From Thermoplasmatales archaeon (GTDB lineage Archaea > Thermoplasmatota > Thermoplasmata > Thermoplasmatales > Thermoplasmataceae), in NCBI GenBank assembly GCA_027366585.1, contig DAHXNF010000014.1, forward strand, positions 1 to 64,000: DNA of 64,000 bases, written 5' to 3'. This document shows, piece after piece, positions 45,596 through 54,579 of the stretch. The translations under genes were made by a program, and so were the position numbers. The notes under the pieces are model-generated. The model saw only the letters and a program-made list of their open reading frames with translations. It had not been told where the DNA came from and searched no databases. Every line of letters begins with the position of its first letter. Positions within the stretch are counted from its first letter, which is position 1.

Positions 45596-47368
45596 TCAGC
45601 CACTGAATATTTTTGCGTTACCACTATAACTTTTCTCGTACAGGTAAATGTTTCCTGGATACGATAAGTTGGAATACACCGCGGCGTAGAGACCGTATTC
45701 AGCAGGATTTGTTATTTCGCTAATCACGGAAGATGGAATCAAATAATACTCGCTCTGGTCAACCAGAATAAACGCTGCATTACTTCCATTGGAGAAATCA
45801 ACGTAGACAGGGTATCCGATATTACTCAGGTTTCTCCAGTAGAATGATAATGCGTTGCTATCCGAAGCGACATACGGAAACAGGTTATCTGAGGCAACAA
45901 CAGTGGAATTTCCGGGAATCATGGATACGAGCATTTGCATCTTCGGGTACTCTGGATTCAGGCTATATGAAAAGGCGTATCCTGAATCAGGTGTATTACT
46001 ATCATTATGGGTATTCAGAGGACTCATTGCAACATTGAAAGCAAGTAGTAAGACCAGGAGAACAACCAGGGAAAATTTTCTTGCCGTTATAAGGGATCTC
46101 CGCAGATTGCCGCCTGTTCCCTTCAAGTGCACCCTCTTGAGCAGGATATAGAAGGTGGCATTGACCGCAATCCCGCCAATTGCCATCAGGATAATCCGGG
46201 CCGGGCTTGTTCCGGTGATTGTAAAACCGTTTGCAGCTATCATAACAAGCACCGTGATGACGGCGATAAGGGGAATGAGATAGACGAGCCGCTTATCCCC
46301 CGATGCCTCTATCTTCTTTAGTCCGAACGCCAATCCGATGACCAATGCCGGTATCGCGATGAAATTGTACTGATCAGCAATTCCAGCATATCTTGGCATG
46401 AGGAATATCGATTCATATAACCATGGTATGTTCAGGATCAGGTGCTTTGGATACAGGAAAGGGATGAACCCAAACGCTGAATATAGGATGAGCCAGTAAA
46501 AAAGTGAGTCTCCTGCCTCCATCAGGTGGAAACTGACTGGATAAAGAGACTGGGTAGAATACGTCTCAACATTTGCGATCCCTGCTGCATTATCAAGGAG
46601 ACCCGGTATGATCCGTGTTTGTAATATAGTCACAATCACGTAGCTAGAGATGCTCAGGATGGCGATTCCATAAAGGAGAATGGATTCCTTCTTTTTTATG
46701 TTCCTGATGATCCCGCTCACACGGAGACCAGAATTCTCCAGGTAAAAGTACAGCAGGATCCCAAGTGCAAGGAATGGAAATACCTCGAGCGTCAGTGTGC
46801 CAATCACTACCAGCGAGATGGATGAATAGAACCTCCTCTCCTTTACAGTCACGAAGAGGGAGAACAGCAGGAACGGCATCAGTGACATCCAGTGGAAGTC
46901 GTAGAAGCTGCTTGCAATCAGAGGGAAATTAAGCAGGTAAACTGCTATAAGGAAGAATGCCGCCTTCCTGGAAATGCCAGATATTGCCGCTATCTTCCTC
47001 AGGGGTATTATCGCAATTGAAATGAAAAATGCCTGCATAACATAGAGGAACAACGCTGACCGGAATATCTGGAAAAGATAGGCCACAGGTATCGCAATAT
47101 ATGTAGAGTGAATTTCGAGATGAGACAGGACCCCATAGGTCTGAAAATCACCCGCTTCATAGAGGATAAGTCCATGTCCTGTTGAGTAGAGCATCTGCAT
47201 TTCAATGCCAAGATCCCAGTTTGATGTGAAGAAATCCAGGTACCTGATGTAATAAATGAGGGAGAAAACGATCATATAAGTTACAATGACGAGACAAATA
47301 AAGGGCAGATCATGTGAGGAGGCATTAGTTTTCATTGGTATCCTGTCCTGTGGATCACTGAGTCCCAT
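45596..47368 (-). CDS. DUF2079 polytopic membrane protein
   Basis: A 590-aa membrane protein with about 12 hydrophobic segments in residues 20-460 and a C-terminal extracellular domain of about 130 residues. The start region YIRYLDFFTSNWDLGIEMQMLYSTGHG and SHLEIHSTYIAIPVAYLFQ match DUF2079 (COG3463), a GT-C-like family found in archaea with surface glycans. AGATATATATC at about 47390-47400 (minus strand) is some 25 nt before the ATG at 47368, supporting this start and leaderless transcription. A partial copy of its 3' end is at 43393-43655. Confidence 0.82.
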   Translation of the reverse strand: MGLSDPQDRIPMKTNASSHDLPFICLVIVTYMIVFSLIYYIRYLDFFTSNWDLGIEMQMLYSTGHGLILYEAGDFQTYGVLSHLEIHSTYIAIPVAYLFQIFRSALFLYVMQAFFISIAIIPLRKIAAISGISRKAAFFLIAVYLLNFPLIASSFYDFHWMSLMPFLLFSLFVTVKERRFYSSISLVVIGTLTLEVFPFLALGILLYFYLENSGLRVSGIIRNIKKKESILLYGIAILSISSYVIVTILQTRIIPGLLDNAAGIANVETYSTQSLYPVSFHLMEAGDSLFYWLILYSAFGFIPFLYPKHLILNIPWLYESIFLMPRYAGIADQYNFIAIPALVIGLAFGLKKIEASGDKRLVYLIPLIAVITVLVMIAANGFTITGTSPARIILMAIGGIAVNATFYILLKRVHLKGTGGNLRRSLITARKFSLVVLLVLLLAFNVAMSPLNTHNDSNTPDSGYAFSYSLNPEYPKMQMLVSMIPGNSTVVASDNLFPYVASDSNALSFYWRNLSNIGYPVYVDFSNGSNAAFILVDQSEYYLIPSSVISEITNPAEYGLYAAVYSNLSYPGNIYLYEKSYSGNAKIFSG

Positions 47369-47404
47369 CTAATCTTGGATTCAAAAGAATGATATATATC
47401 TTAT

Positions 47405-47540
47405 ATCGTTGGGATCCGCACCGCCATACTCAAGAAAGATTGTGATTTTGCCAACTTTCCTTCTGCCATATACCAGGATTGATTGTGCCTTGGGTGTATA
47501 ATAGTACTGCGAGGAGGTACCCTCCATGTCACGACTATAC
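47405..47540 (-). pseudogene. Fragment of an AAA ATPase gene (Walker A region)
   Basis: Minus strand: TPKAQSILVYGRRKVGKITIFLEYGG. GRRKVGKIT is a P-loop of the archaeal ATPase type (usually GRRRVGKT). No other part of the gene is present. It lies in the gap 47369-47669, which also holds the promoters of both flanking genes. Confidence 0.45.
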
Positions 47541-47643
47541 ATTATCATGCTGATTATTATTGTGTCGACGTATCTGAAAATGTCTGTCTTTTGCCCTGTG
47601 CTTCAAACAGTAATCTCCATCAAAAACAACCAACCTGATATGC

Positions 47644-47651
47644 TTATATAC
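47644..47651 (+). promoter_or_regulatory. TATA box of the thermopsin-PNGase A gene
   Basis: TTATATAC lies about 22 nt before the ATG at 47670, with no Shine-Dalgarno; a leaderless transcript is likely. Confidence 0.5.
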
Positions 47652-47669
47652 CTTTAATTAGTACCCATT

Positions 47670-50600
47670 ATGATTGACATGCTTTCCGGTAAACTTAAGG
47701 CTGTTATCGTTGTTTTTGTGTCTTTAATCACCGTCTTGTCTATGCTGGGTTTCTTTTATGGCAGTGACTTTTCCGCTGCCCCCGCATCATCGGCGCGAAG
47801 TGCAGTATCCGCTCAGCCCGCTGTGCTCCAAACCCAGCCGGCTGCTTCAACCGGGCATACTACTTTGAAGGGACTGGTCAACAATGCACTAAAAGACAGG
47901 AATATCACAAAAGACATTTTCATCCCCAACGTGAATTTTCTTCCTGGGATGCAGGGTAATCATGTGGAGCCTCTGTACGGTCAGTCTCCGGCCCCAATGG
48001 GTATAGGCGACTTTGGACTTGTGAACCAGGATGGTCAGATTGTTGGAACGGAGATGCAAACATCAAGTTTCGAAGGTACATGGAATGTAAACAATCTCAC
48101 TGCCTTTAACCTGGGCAATGATGGTCCTTACTCAGTGACGGTGCAGTTGAACACAATCCTTGCACACACAACAGTCCTGGGTAAATCAAATTATGTCTAC
48201 TGGACACAGAATGTTATTGTCTATTCCACAAGAACGAATGAATTGACTTTCGAGGATAATATATGGAACTTTTCCAGCCCGACGGCAGTGATGACATCAG
48301 GCACAATATACAACTCCACAGGAAATGTAATACCATACCCGGGTGTACACATAGCTCTCGGCCCCACTGTAACGCTTCAATACCCGTTCACCGTGAATCT
48401 GTTCCTTAACACCACCGTTCTGGACGGCAGGGACACTGTTTACTTCAACTATTCAATTCCAACACTTAAGCTCAGCGGAACTTACGATCGTGTCATGTTC
48501 AACTCAATTCACGGGATGCATTCCCGATATTCAGCACAGCCTGCATATTTTGAGGTCAATGGAAATAAGCTTAACCCGGAAGGCCTCCTCTATGATGCAG
48601 AGCTAATGATAGGAGGGCCGGGAGGAGGCAGCACCAATTCCATATATGCAATGAATTCCACGATGTCCCTGAAATATCTGTCAACACCGCAACAAGCTAT
48701 CTCACCTCAGCCACATTATACTGAAATATTCTCAAATACAGGATCCAACAGTCCGGGGACAGGTGGCCGATACCTGAATGTTCCATCGGCATTTGACTTT
48801 GGAACAGATACCGGCGAGACATCAGAAGGGGTCGCGGTTGCATGGAATTCACAGGATCAGGCAATTCTCACCGCGGGACCCTCTCTCCTCTACGGCATGT
48901 GGAACGTTTCTTCGGCGACAGGCATGGAACATTTCACCGGCCAGGTATCGCCCTCCAATGCCTTCATGTTCGTAGACAGCGGTACAAGCGTCAATCCGGA
49001 TAACGCAGGGTGGTCTCCGCTTTCTGCTTCCGGAACATACAACTTCTGGCTGCCTGCAGGAACGTATACTGCTGAATACCTGCTGAGCTATTACAGCACC
49101 GTTACTTCCAGATTGACTGGTAGTTCAATGATGACAACGCTTTCTAAAAATACGGCTGCCGGCATATATACTCCTCTTTTCGCCAGCAGCGATGCACAAC
49201 TGGCCAACATCTCCATGTCGGGCAATGGATCAAGGGATAATCCATACATTGCAGAAAACGTTCAGGTTACGAACATAAATCCGCTCTTCAGCCAGGTTAA
49301 CGATTTCCTCTTCCCTGTGTTTGAGGGCGTGATGATCATGAATACCAATGCATATTTCCAGATGAACGAGATGCCAAACTTCACTTTCCAGATGCCTCAA
49401 TACTTGGATGCATTTCTGACGTTTTACAATATTTCAGAAACAAACTATATGGGCTACTGGCTGTATAACACATCTGATATCTCAATATGGAATACATCGC
49501 TCATAACAGGATGGTTCAGCCCGTTCGGGTCTGGATTCCCCTATGCTAATATAATCATGTGGAACTCATCCAGCGATCTCGTTGGCTCCAGCGTGTTCCA
49601 GACCATGGATAGTTCAATGCTGATATTCGGCGGAACCAATAACACGGTATGGGGAAACACGTTCATGAATGTGTCCCCGCTACTGCTGAACCAGTCTGGC
49701 GTTGCCAATGTCACACTGTATGGAATACAGCTTGCTCTCTCGATCTACAGCTCTGGCAACCTGATATACAACAACAACTTCACGACCTCATTACCGGCGT
49801 ACAGCCCGGATTACAGCATATACACCGGAAATCCGGCTTATTACGAGAATTCCTGGAATGTATCCTTAAGACCGGCAGCATCGGTTTCCATGGTCAATGG
49901 ATACAATCTAAGCGGATCAATAGTGAATTCCACTTACCAGGGAGGAAACTACTGGTATAATTTCAATGGCATAATACCTTACAATGATACGGGGTGCATA
50001 GCAATTGGAGGAGACTATGAACCACTGAATATACTCATGGTACCATACGGACCACTTATACAGACACCGATGGATGCCATTGTGGTTGTTCCCGTTTATG
50101 CGGCGTATGTATCTCACAGCACCACCTCGACTATCACTAATAATAGTGTGTACTTCCCATACGGTTCATATAGCAGCATCGGTGTTACATTCTTTGATCA
50201 GTTCATATCGAATCCGTTTGATGACAGTTTCATTGTCCAGGCTGGAAATACACAGATTCTTGCGGGTAACACCCTCGAGGATGAGAATACCTCTGTCACC
50301 CAGCCTGTCACGCAGTATTACAGCATACTCCAGGGTGAAACATCTGTTACTGCGCTAAGCCCGCAGTTCAGTCCAGGATACGCATCCAGGCTCAGTACAT
50401 GGTTTACGTTTTACCTCGGTCCGGAAGCAGCGCATCCTCAGACTGTGATACCTGCGTTTACGGACATCTCGTTCCCGACTCCAGCGAATGCATTTCCAAA
50501 CAACGTTCCAATCCCTTTCAACGTGACAAGGACTGCAAACGTAACTTTCCCGGCTCACATTACAAGTGCATATGTTAACTTCTACGAACAACAAAATGGC

Positions 50601-51698
50601 AATGACGAGTTCTGGTACGCCTCAGAGCCGCCATTCAGGGAATTCAAGATCTTTATAGGCAATCAGCTCGTTGCAACAGTTGAACCTTATCCAAACATAC
50701 AGACTGGAGGCGGAAACCTGTTCCAGTGGCAGCCGATCCTCGCTATAGGAGCCGAGGTATATCCACCGCATGAGATCAACCTGTCGCCATACCTGTCACT
50801 CCTCAGGGGAACACAGGAAGTAAAGGTGGAGGTCATCAACGATGAGAATCTCTGGATTAGATCTGCCCTGAACTTCATGATTAACACCAGTTCTCAGCAG
50901 GTCTCATCTCATCTGATCTCCAACAATTTCCAGTTCTCCTATACCAACATCCAGTCGCCGGAAACGAATCTGACAACAGAGTCTATTCCCAGCAATGCGA
51001 CGTACCTTAATGACACCAACTACGCATCCAGCGTGCTCACTGCAACAGGAATTTCTGCTGAGGCGAATTACCTTGCGAATTATTATAGCAGGTCAACGGA
51101 TATATTCTTCGGCAATTCCACCGAGTTTGATCCAAACGAGAATGTAGTAAATGTTACGTCTACAGGCTTCGTTATACCTATAGTGGAAAGCTTCTTTGTC
51201 AATGAAACTATAACTTCCTTCAGCTCATCTACTAACTACTATTACAACGGAAGAGGTACTATTTCAGGCGAAATGAATGTAACAAACTTTGAAACAGAAT
51301 ACATCCAGATAAATGGTACCAGCTCTGAATATCTCTACCTGAACGATACTGGTGTCTTAAAAGCCATTGGTGTAGGATTCAACGTTACCCAGATAAGGGA
51401 CACAACTGATTACACAACAGTAAGCTATGAATTCAACGGTATTCCAGGCGGATACAACACAGTCAGTTACAATAACACAACAGTAACAGGAAATGGATTT
51501 TTCGTCGGGACACTCGTACATGACGTACTTACATCTTTGACCTACAATCATGCGATGACTTCGAAGAGCGTACAAAGCCTCACCGAACTTAATGGAAAAG
51601 TGATTGGTTTCTACGATCTTTATGAAGTGGCAGTAAACAATTCATTGGTAACGAGAAATGGAAACCTTGTAACATATGATGTGAGTTCCGGAACCTGA
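47670..51698 (+). CDS. Secreted thermopsin (A5) protease fused to a PNGase A-like glycoamidase
   Basis: A 1342-aa exported protein. A signal/anchor helix is at about residues 9-30. Residues about 100-480 are thermopsin-like: SPAPMGIGDFGLVN near 106, MQTSSFEGTWNVN and TQNVIVYSTRTNELTFEDNIWNFS, the acid aspartic peptidase family A5. Residues about 515-800 form a sequon-rich beta-helix of NosD kind (GNGSRDNPYIAENV ... GNLIYNNNFT ... GGNYWYNF), common in thermopsin proteins. Residues about 815-1340 match peptide N-glycanase A (PF12222-type): FPTPANAFPNNVP, DEFWYASEPPFREFKIF, LVATVEPYPNIQTGGG, LFQWQPILAIGAEVYP, INLSPYLSLLRG and VEVINDENLWIRSALNFMI. This would combine peptide-bond and N-glycan cleavage outside the cell. 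There is no C-terminal anchor, so it is released or held by the N-terminal helix. Confidence 0.78.
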   Translation: MIDMLSGKLKAVIVVFVSLITVLSMLGFFYGSDFSAAPASSARSAVSAQPAVLQTQPAASTGHTTLKGLVNNALKDRNITKDIFIPNVNFLPGMQGNHVEPLYGQSPAPMGIGDFGLVNQDGQIVGTEMQTSSFEGTWNVNNLTAFNLGNDGPYSVTVQLNTILAHTTVLGKSNYVYWTQNVIVYSTRTNELTFEDNIWNFSSPTAVMTSGTIYNSTGNVIPYPGVHIALGPTVTLQYPFTVNLFLNTTVLDGRDTVYFNYSIPTLKLSGTYDRVMFNSIHGMHSRYSAQPAYFEVNGNKLNPEGLLYDAELMIGGPGGGSTNSIYAMNSTMSLKYLSTPQQAISPQPHYTEIFSNTGSNSPGTGGRYLNVPSAFDFGTDTGETSEGVAVAWNSQDQAILTAGPSLLYGMWNVSSATGMEHFTGQVSPSNAFMFVDSGTSVNPDNAGWSPLSASGTYNFWLPAGTYTAEYLLSYYSTVTSRLTGSSMMTTLSKNTAAGIYTPLFASSDAQLANISMSGNGSRDNPYIAENVQVTNINPLFSQVNDFLFPVFEGVMIMNTNAYFQMNEMPNFTFQMPQYLDAFLTFYNISETNYMGYWLYNTSDISIWNTSLITGWFSPFGSGFPYANIIMWNSSSDLVGSSVFQTMDSSMLIFGGTNNTVWGNTFMNVSPLLLNQSGVANVTLYGIQLALSIYSSGNLIYNNNFTTSLPAYSPDYSIYTGNPAYYENSWNVSLRPAASVSMVNGYNLSGSIVNSTYQGGNYWYNFNGIIPYNDTGCIAIGGDYEPLNILMVPYGPLIQTPMDAIVVVPVYAAYVSHSTTSTITNNSVYFPYGSYSSIGVTFFDQFISNPFDDSFIVQAGNTQILAGNTLEDENTSVTQPVTQYYSILQGETSVTALSPQFSPGYASRLSTWFTFYLGPEAAHPQTVIPAFTDISFPTPANAFPNNVPIPFNVTRTANVTFPAHITSAYVNFYEQQNGNDEFWYASEPPFREFKIFIGNQLVATVEPYPNIQTGGGNLFQWQPILAIGAEVYPPHEINLSPYLSLLRGTQEVKVEVINDENLWIRSALNFMINTSSQQVSSHLISNNFQFSYTNIQSPETNLTTESIPSNATYLNDTNYASSVLTATGISAEANYLANYYSRSTDIFFGNSTEFDPNENVVNVTSTGFVIPIVESFFVNETITSFSSSTNYYYNGRGTISGEMNVTNFETEYIQINGTSSEYLYLNDTGVLKAIGVGFNVTQIRDTTDYTTVSYEFNGIPGGYNTVSYNNTTVTGNGFFVGTLVHDVLTSLTYNHAMTSKSVQSLTELNGKVIGFYDLYEVAVNNSLVTRNGNLVTYDVSSGT

Positions 51699-51727
51699 AA
51701 CCTACTCCTAGTACAATATTTTATTTC

Positions 51728-51746
51728 AATTTTTAATCTTTTTTCC
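51728..51746 (+). terminator. T-rich terminator after the thermopsin fusion gene
   Basis: Two T-runs (ATTTTTAAT, CTTTTTTCC) lie 30-50 nt after the stop at 51698, as archaeal intrinsic terminators do. The remaining gap to 52016 is AT-rich and holds only the promoter of the HNH gene. Confidence 0.45.
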
Positions 51747-51989
51747 ATACATTTTCTAAGGCATAATAGTTATAAGAAGTAGAACTTTTTTTATCCGTGC
51801 AGTGACCGCATTCGATAACTGTGCCGGGATTGACCTTTATGAATTACTAAAATAGATCCAAATTAAACATAGATTAAGTGGTATTAGGCTCATTTGGTAA
51901 TTTTACGTCTTAAATTTTCGCGAATAAAAAGTGTAAATACTTTCTCTTTAAAACAGCCTTTTTGAACAGGGCACGAAGATTTGAAAAAT

Positions 51990-52000
51990 TAATATAAATA
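51990..52000 (+). promoter_or_regulatory. TATA box of the HNH nuclease gene
   Basis: AATATAAATAC ends about 17 nt before the ATG at 52017; its centre is about 22 nt away, suggesting a leaderless transcript. Confidence 0.45.
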
Positions 52001-52016
52001 CCCAAAACATGATCTC

Positions 52017-52520
52017 ATGAAGACTATGCCTCCGAAATATGTTAGAACGGTATCAGATGTGATAAACTTCTACTATGCATGGCTGGTTATTGCCAGAGCC
52101 GCTGGCAAAATGGACCAGTGGGGATTCATTACCTACCAATACAAGCGACTTAAGAACGAGGAAATTCGATGGGCAGATTTTGATGGTGAAATCCGTCTTC
52201 AGATGAGGGCAAGTAATGAATGTGTTTATTGCGGAGATCAAGCGACCGCTTTCGATCATGTGGTTCCTAGGAAATTGGGTGCCCCGGAAGGCATACACAA
52301 TGAGGTTAAAGTGTGCAAGCACTGCAATTCTTCAAAGGGTGACAAGGACCTGGTAGACTGGTGGATTAACGATCTTAAAAGAGAAGTGAAGGATCTGCCG
52401 CGCATCCCAATCGGGATTTATTTGAAGCTGAGCCATGGGTGGCACAAAATAAACCACTCTCTGGACAGGATTGCAAATGAGCTTACCGACTTAAAGCCTT
52501 TCCAACCCGTTAGGTTATAA
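52017..52520 (+). CDS. HNH endonuclease family protein
   Basis: A 167-aa protein. Residues about 62-117 form an HNH nuclease: CVYCGDQATAFDHVVPRKLGAPEGIHNEVKVCKHCNSSKGDKDLVDW. It has both zinc-binding Cys pairs (CVYC, CKHC), the catalytic His in DHVVP, and Asn in CNSSKG. The N-terminal 60 residues are helical with no identified domain. It stands alone, next to an AAA ATPase remnant and an accessory region, so a restriction/defence or IS-related origin is possible but not shown. Confidence 0.82.
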   Translation: MKTMPPKYVRTVSDVINFYYAWLVIARAAGKMDQWGFITYQYKRLKNEEIRWADFDGEIRLQMRASNECVYCGDQATAFDHVVPRKLGAPEGIHNEVKVCKHCNSSKGDKDLVDWWINDLKREVKDLPRIPIGIYLKLSHGWHKINHSLDRIANELTDLKPFQPVRL

Positions 52521-52574
52521 TACAAAGGTTGTCTGTTTCGATGATAGATACCAATTATAAGTATGGATCTCCGC

Positions 52575-52795
52575 TCATTCAAAAACTATTGTTTAACATG
52601 ATAATGCAGTTCCTCGTTAGGTAGGAATTCATCACAATTATAGAACCTCGGCAGTCTGGAAAGACCACCCTACAGTGATCGGTAAAGGATCGGCTGTTGA
52701 TCAATGGCAAAAACAGCAGAAGAAAGAATTGTCTATGTAACATTTGAGGACATATGAGAGCTGTACGCTGTTTCAGTCAGTCCAATAGAATAAAT
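52575..52795 (+). pseudogene. AAA_14-type ATPase remnant
   Basis: FITIIEPRQSGKTTLQ is a Walker A segment of AAA_14/DUF4143 ATPases (usually GPRQSGKTTLL). After frameshifts ERIVYVTFEDI*ELYAVSVSP follows, the usual strand after the P-loop. Several stops and shifts interrupt it and no downstream part remains. It fills the gap between the HNH gene and the epimerase. Confidence 0.55.
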
Positions 52796-52857
52796 ATCGT
52801 CGCTTAAGTGGTAGTTAGATTATTACAAGTTCAAGAGGATTTTTTCTTCCAGATCTT

Positions 52858-53760
52858 TTATCTATGAGCAGTCAGTTCAGCTTCCTTCATTTCCCTGATA
52901 GCTGATTCCAGGTCGTATGATGGCTTGAATCCAAGTTCCCTTTCCGATTTTGACATATCTGCCTTCGTGAACATCTGATAACTCTTGAATGGATTTTTCA
53001 CATGCCTGATGATGGAAGAGGATCCAGTTACTTCCTTTATGATTGCTGCTATCCGGTTGAAATCTGTCGATATACCGGTGCCGACGTTATAGGACTCACC
53101 GGGTCTGCCTTTTTCAAAAGCGAGAATTGTTGCTTTCACTGTATCCTTTACATAAATAAAATCCCTGGATTGCTTTCCGTCACCAAAGATGTCGATGTCC
53201 TCGGAATGCATGGCAGAAAGCAGGAACTTGTGTATCGGGCTTGAGTACATTCCCTTCGTATTTTCCCCGGAACCGAAGGTGTTGAAATATCGCAAAGCAA
53301 CACATTCAAGATCACCGCGAACCGAGAAATACCTTGCCAGATATTCGTCCGTGACCTTGGTGACGGGATACAGGTTCATGAATGTATCCTGAGGTTTTTC
53401 CTCAACGGAAATGTCCTTTGAGTCACCATATATGGCGGAAGAAGATGCGATAACTACCTTCCTTGTGCCCGTACGGGATGCATAGTCTAGGACATTGAAC
53501 GTCCCGTTTATATTGACAGTAAGACCATTCCCCGGGTCTTCTTCGAACTGAGGAGGCGAAGTTACTGCAGCAAGATGGAAGATGCAGTCAAACTTTTCCT
53601 TTATTGTGTGGAAAGCATCCTTATCCGTGATTGAAAATTTATAATCAGGTTTTCCAGCTATGTCTATTGTTTTAACATCGTTTCCAGAATTGCGAAGGGC
53701 AGAAGCGAGATTTCTGCCAATAAAGCCTTCCCCTCCAGTGATAAGGAACCGTAAACTCAT
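52858..53760 (-). CDS. NAD-dependent sugar-nucleotide epimerase/dehydratase (UDP-glucose 4-epimerase-like)
   Basis: A 300-aa extended SDR. LITGGEGFIGRNLASAL at residues 6-22 binds NAD, followed by FHLAAVTSPP, ASSSAIYGD and the catalytic LYPVTKVTDE (YxxxK). LRYFNTFGSGEN and SRDFIYVKDTV are the blocks usual in GalE-like archaeal enzymes. Possible products are UDP-galactose or an epimerised uronate or deoxy sugar. A fragment of a paralogue lies at 41374-41475. It belongs to the glycan supply genes though placed outside the island. Confidence 0.87.
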   Translation of the reverse strand: MSLRFLITGGEGFIGRNLASALRNSGNDVKTIDIAGKPDYKFSITDKDAFHTIKEKFDCIFHLAAVTSPPQFEEDPGNGLTVNINGTFNVLDYASRTGTRKVVIASSSAIYGDSKDISVEEKPQDTFMNLYPVTKVTDEYLARYFSVRGDLECVALRYFNTFGSGENTKGMYSSPIHKFLLSAMHSEDIDIFGDGKQSRDFIYVKDTVKATILAFEKGRPGESYNVGTGISTDFNRIAAIIKEVTGSSSIIRHVKNPFKSYQMFTKADMSKSERELGFKPSYDLESAIREMKEAELTAHR

Positions 53761-53909
53761 ATGGACGTGATGTGAGAATCAGATTTCATATTTTCCTTCG
53801 GCAAAATAGGAAGGTGGCGCTGCGCCTCAATCTTGCTAATAAGTCCTTCTAATTTTTAATTGATTTTATTCAGCCACAAAGGAAAGTAAATCTCTTAAAA
53901 AAGCAGGTT

Positions 53910-54050
53910 ATGAACGCCAAATGGAGAGTCAAGCCTCATGAAACATCTATTGGCACGGTCATAAATGCTGCACTCGTAATAGCAATCAACCTCAAAAGAA
54001 AGGAAGAGAGAGCTTTTATCCGCCTATGTGCAATTGTGCTTAGCAAATAA
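53910..54050 (+). CDS. Small open frame, doubtful
   Basis: 46 codons starting MNAKWRVKPHETSIGTVINAA and ending AIVLSK. It has no recognisable domain and its end overlaps the TATA region of scpB. It may be debris of an older gene. Confidence 0.2.
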   Translation: MNAKWRVKPHETSIGTVINAALVIAINLKRKEERAFIRLCAIVLSK

Positions 54051-54078
54051 TATTATTATTGTTAACATATCTTACACC

Positions 54079-54579
54079 ATGGATGTGAAGCTTGCTGTCG
54101 AGGCTCTCCTTTTTGCATCGAAGGAACCCATGTCAGTTGGCGACATGTCCATTCCGTTGAATGAGGATAAGGAAACGGTGTCAAAGGCACTCCGATCGCT
54201 CATAAAGGATTATGCTTCACGAGACACGGCATTGCGTATTGCAAAAATCGGCATCAGGTACAAGATGGAGGTCAAGGATGAATACGTCGAGGTGGCGGAA
54301 CCTGTTTCACAGCCTGAATTTCCGAAAGAGTCACAGGAACTCCTCTCCATGATACTGACATCGGACGGGTTGTTGCGCGGTGAGGTAACCAGGAGGTTCG
54401 GGGACTCAGCAGAAAAACTCATTTCCGACCTGAAGGCAAGCAGGATAATCACATCAGAAAAATACAGGAACACCGAGATCTTCCGCATAGGAAAGAATTT
54501 TTACAAATACTTCAACGTCTCAAGGGAGAAGGTCAACGATCTAGTGCATTCAAGCCAGGTGGACAAGCCTGACGAATAA
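54079..54579 (+). CDS. scpB: Segregation and condensation protein ScpB
   Basis: A 166-aa protein of two winged helices. It begins MDVKLAVEALLFASKEPMSVGDM (the standard ScpB first helix EALLFAS) and continues with IGIRYKMEVKDEYVEVAEP and the second wHTH ELLSMILTSDGLLRGEVTRRFGDSAEKLISDLKASRII. ScpB bridges ScpA (kleisin) and SMC in chromosome condensation. Neither scpA nor smc is in the window. The frame opens at 54028, but the ATG at 54079 is the family start and lies about 25 nt after AATATTATT. Its end contains the Shine-Dalgarno and possible start of purD. Confidence 0.82.
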   Translation: MDVKLAVEALLFASKEPMSVGDMSIPLNEDKETVSKALRSLIKDYASRDTALRIAKIGIRYKMEVKDEYVEVAEPVSQPEFPKESQELLSMILTSDGLLRGEVTRRFGDSAEKLISDLKASRIITSEKYRNTEIFRIGKNFYKYFNVSREKVNDLVHSSQVDKPDE

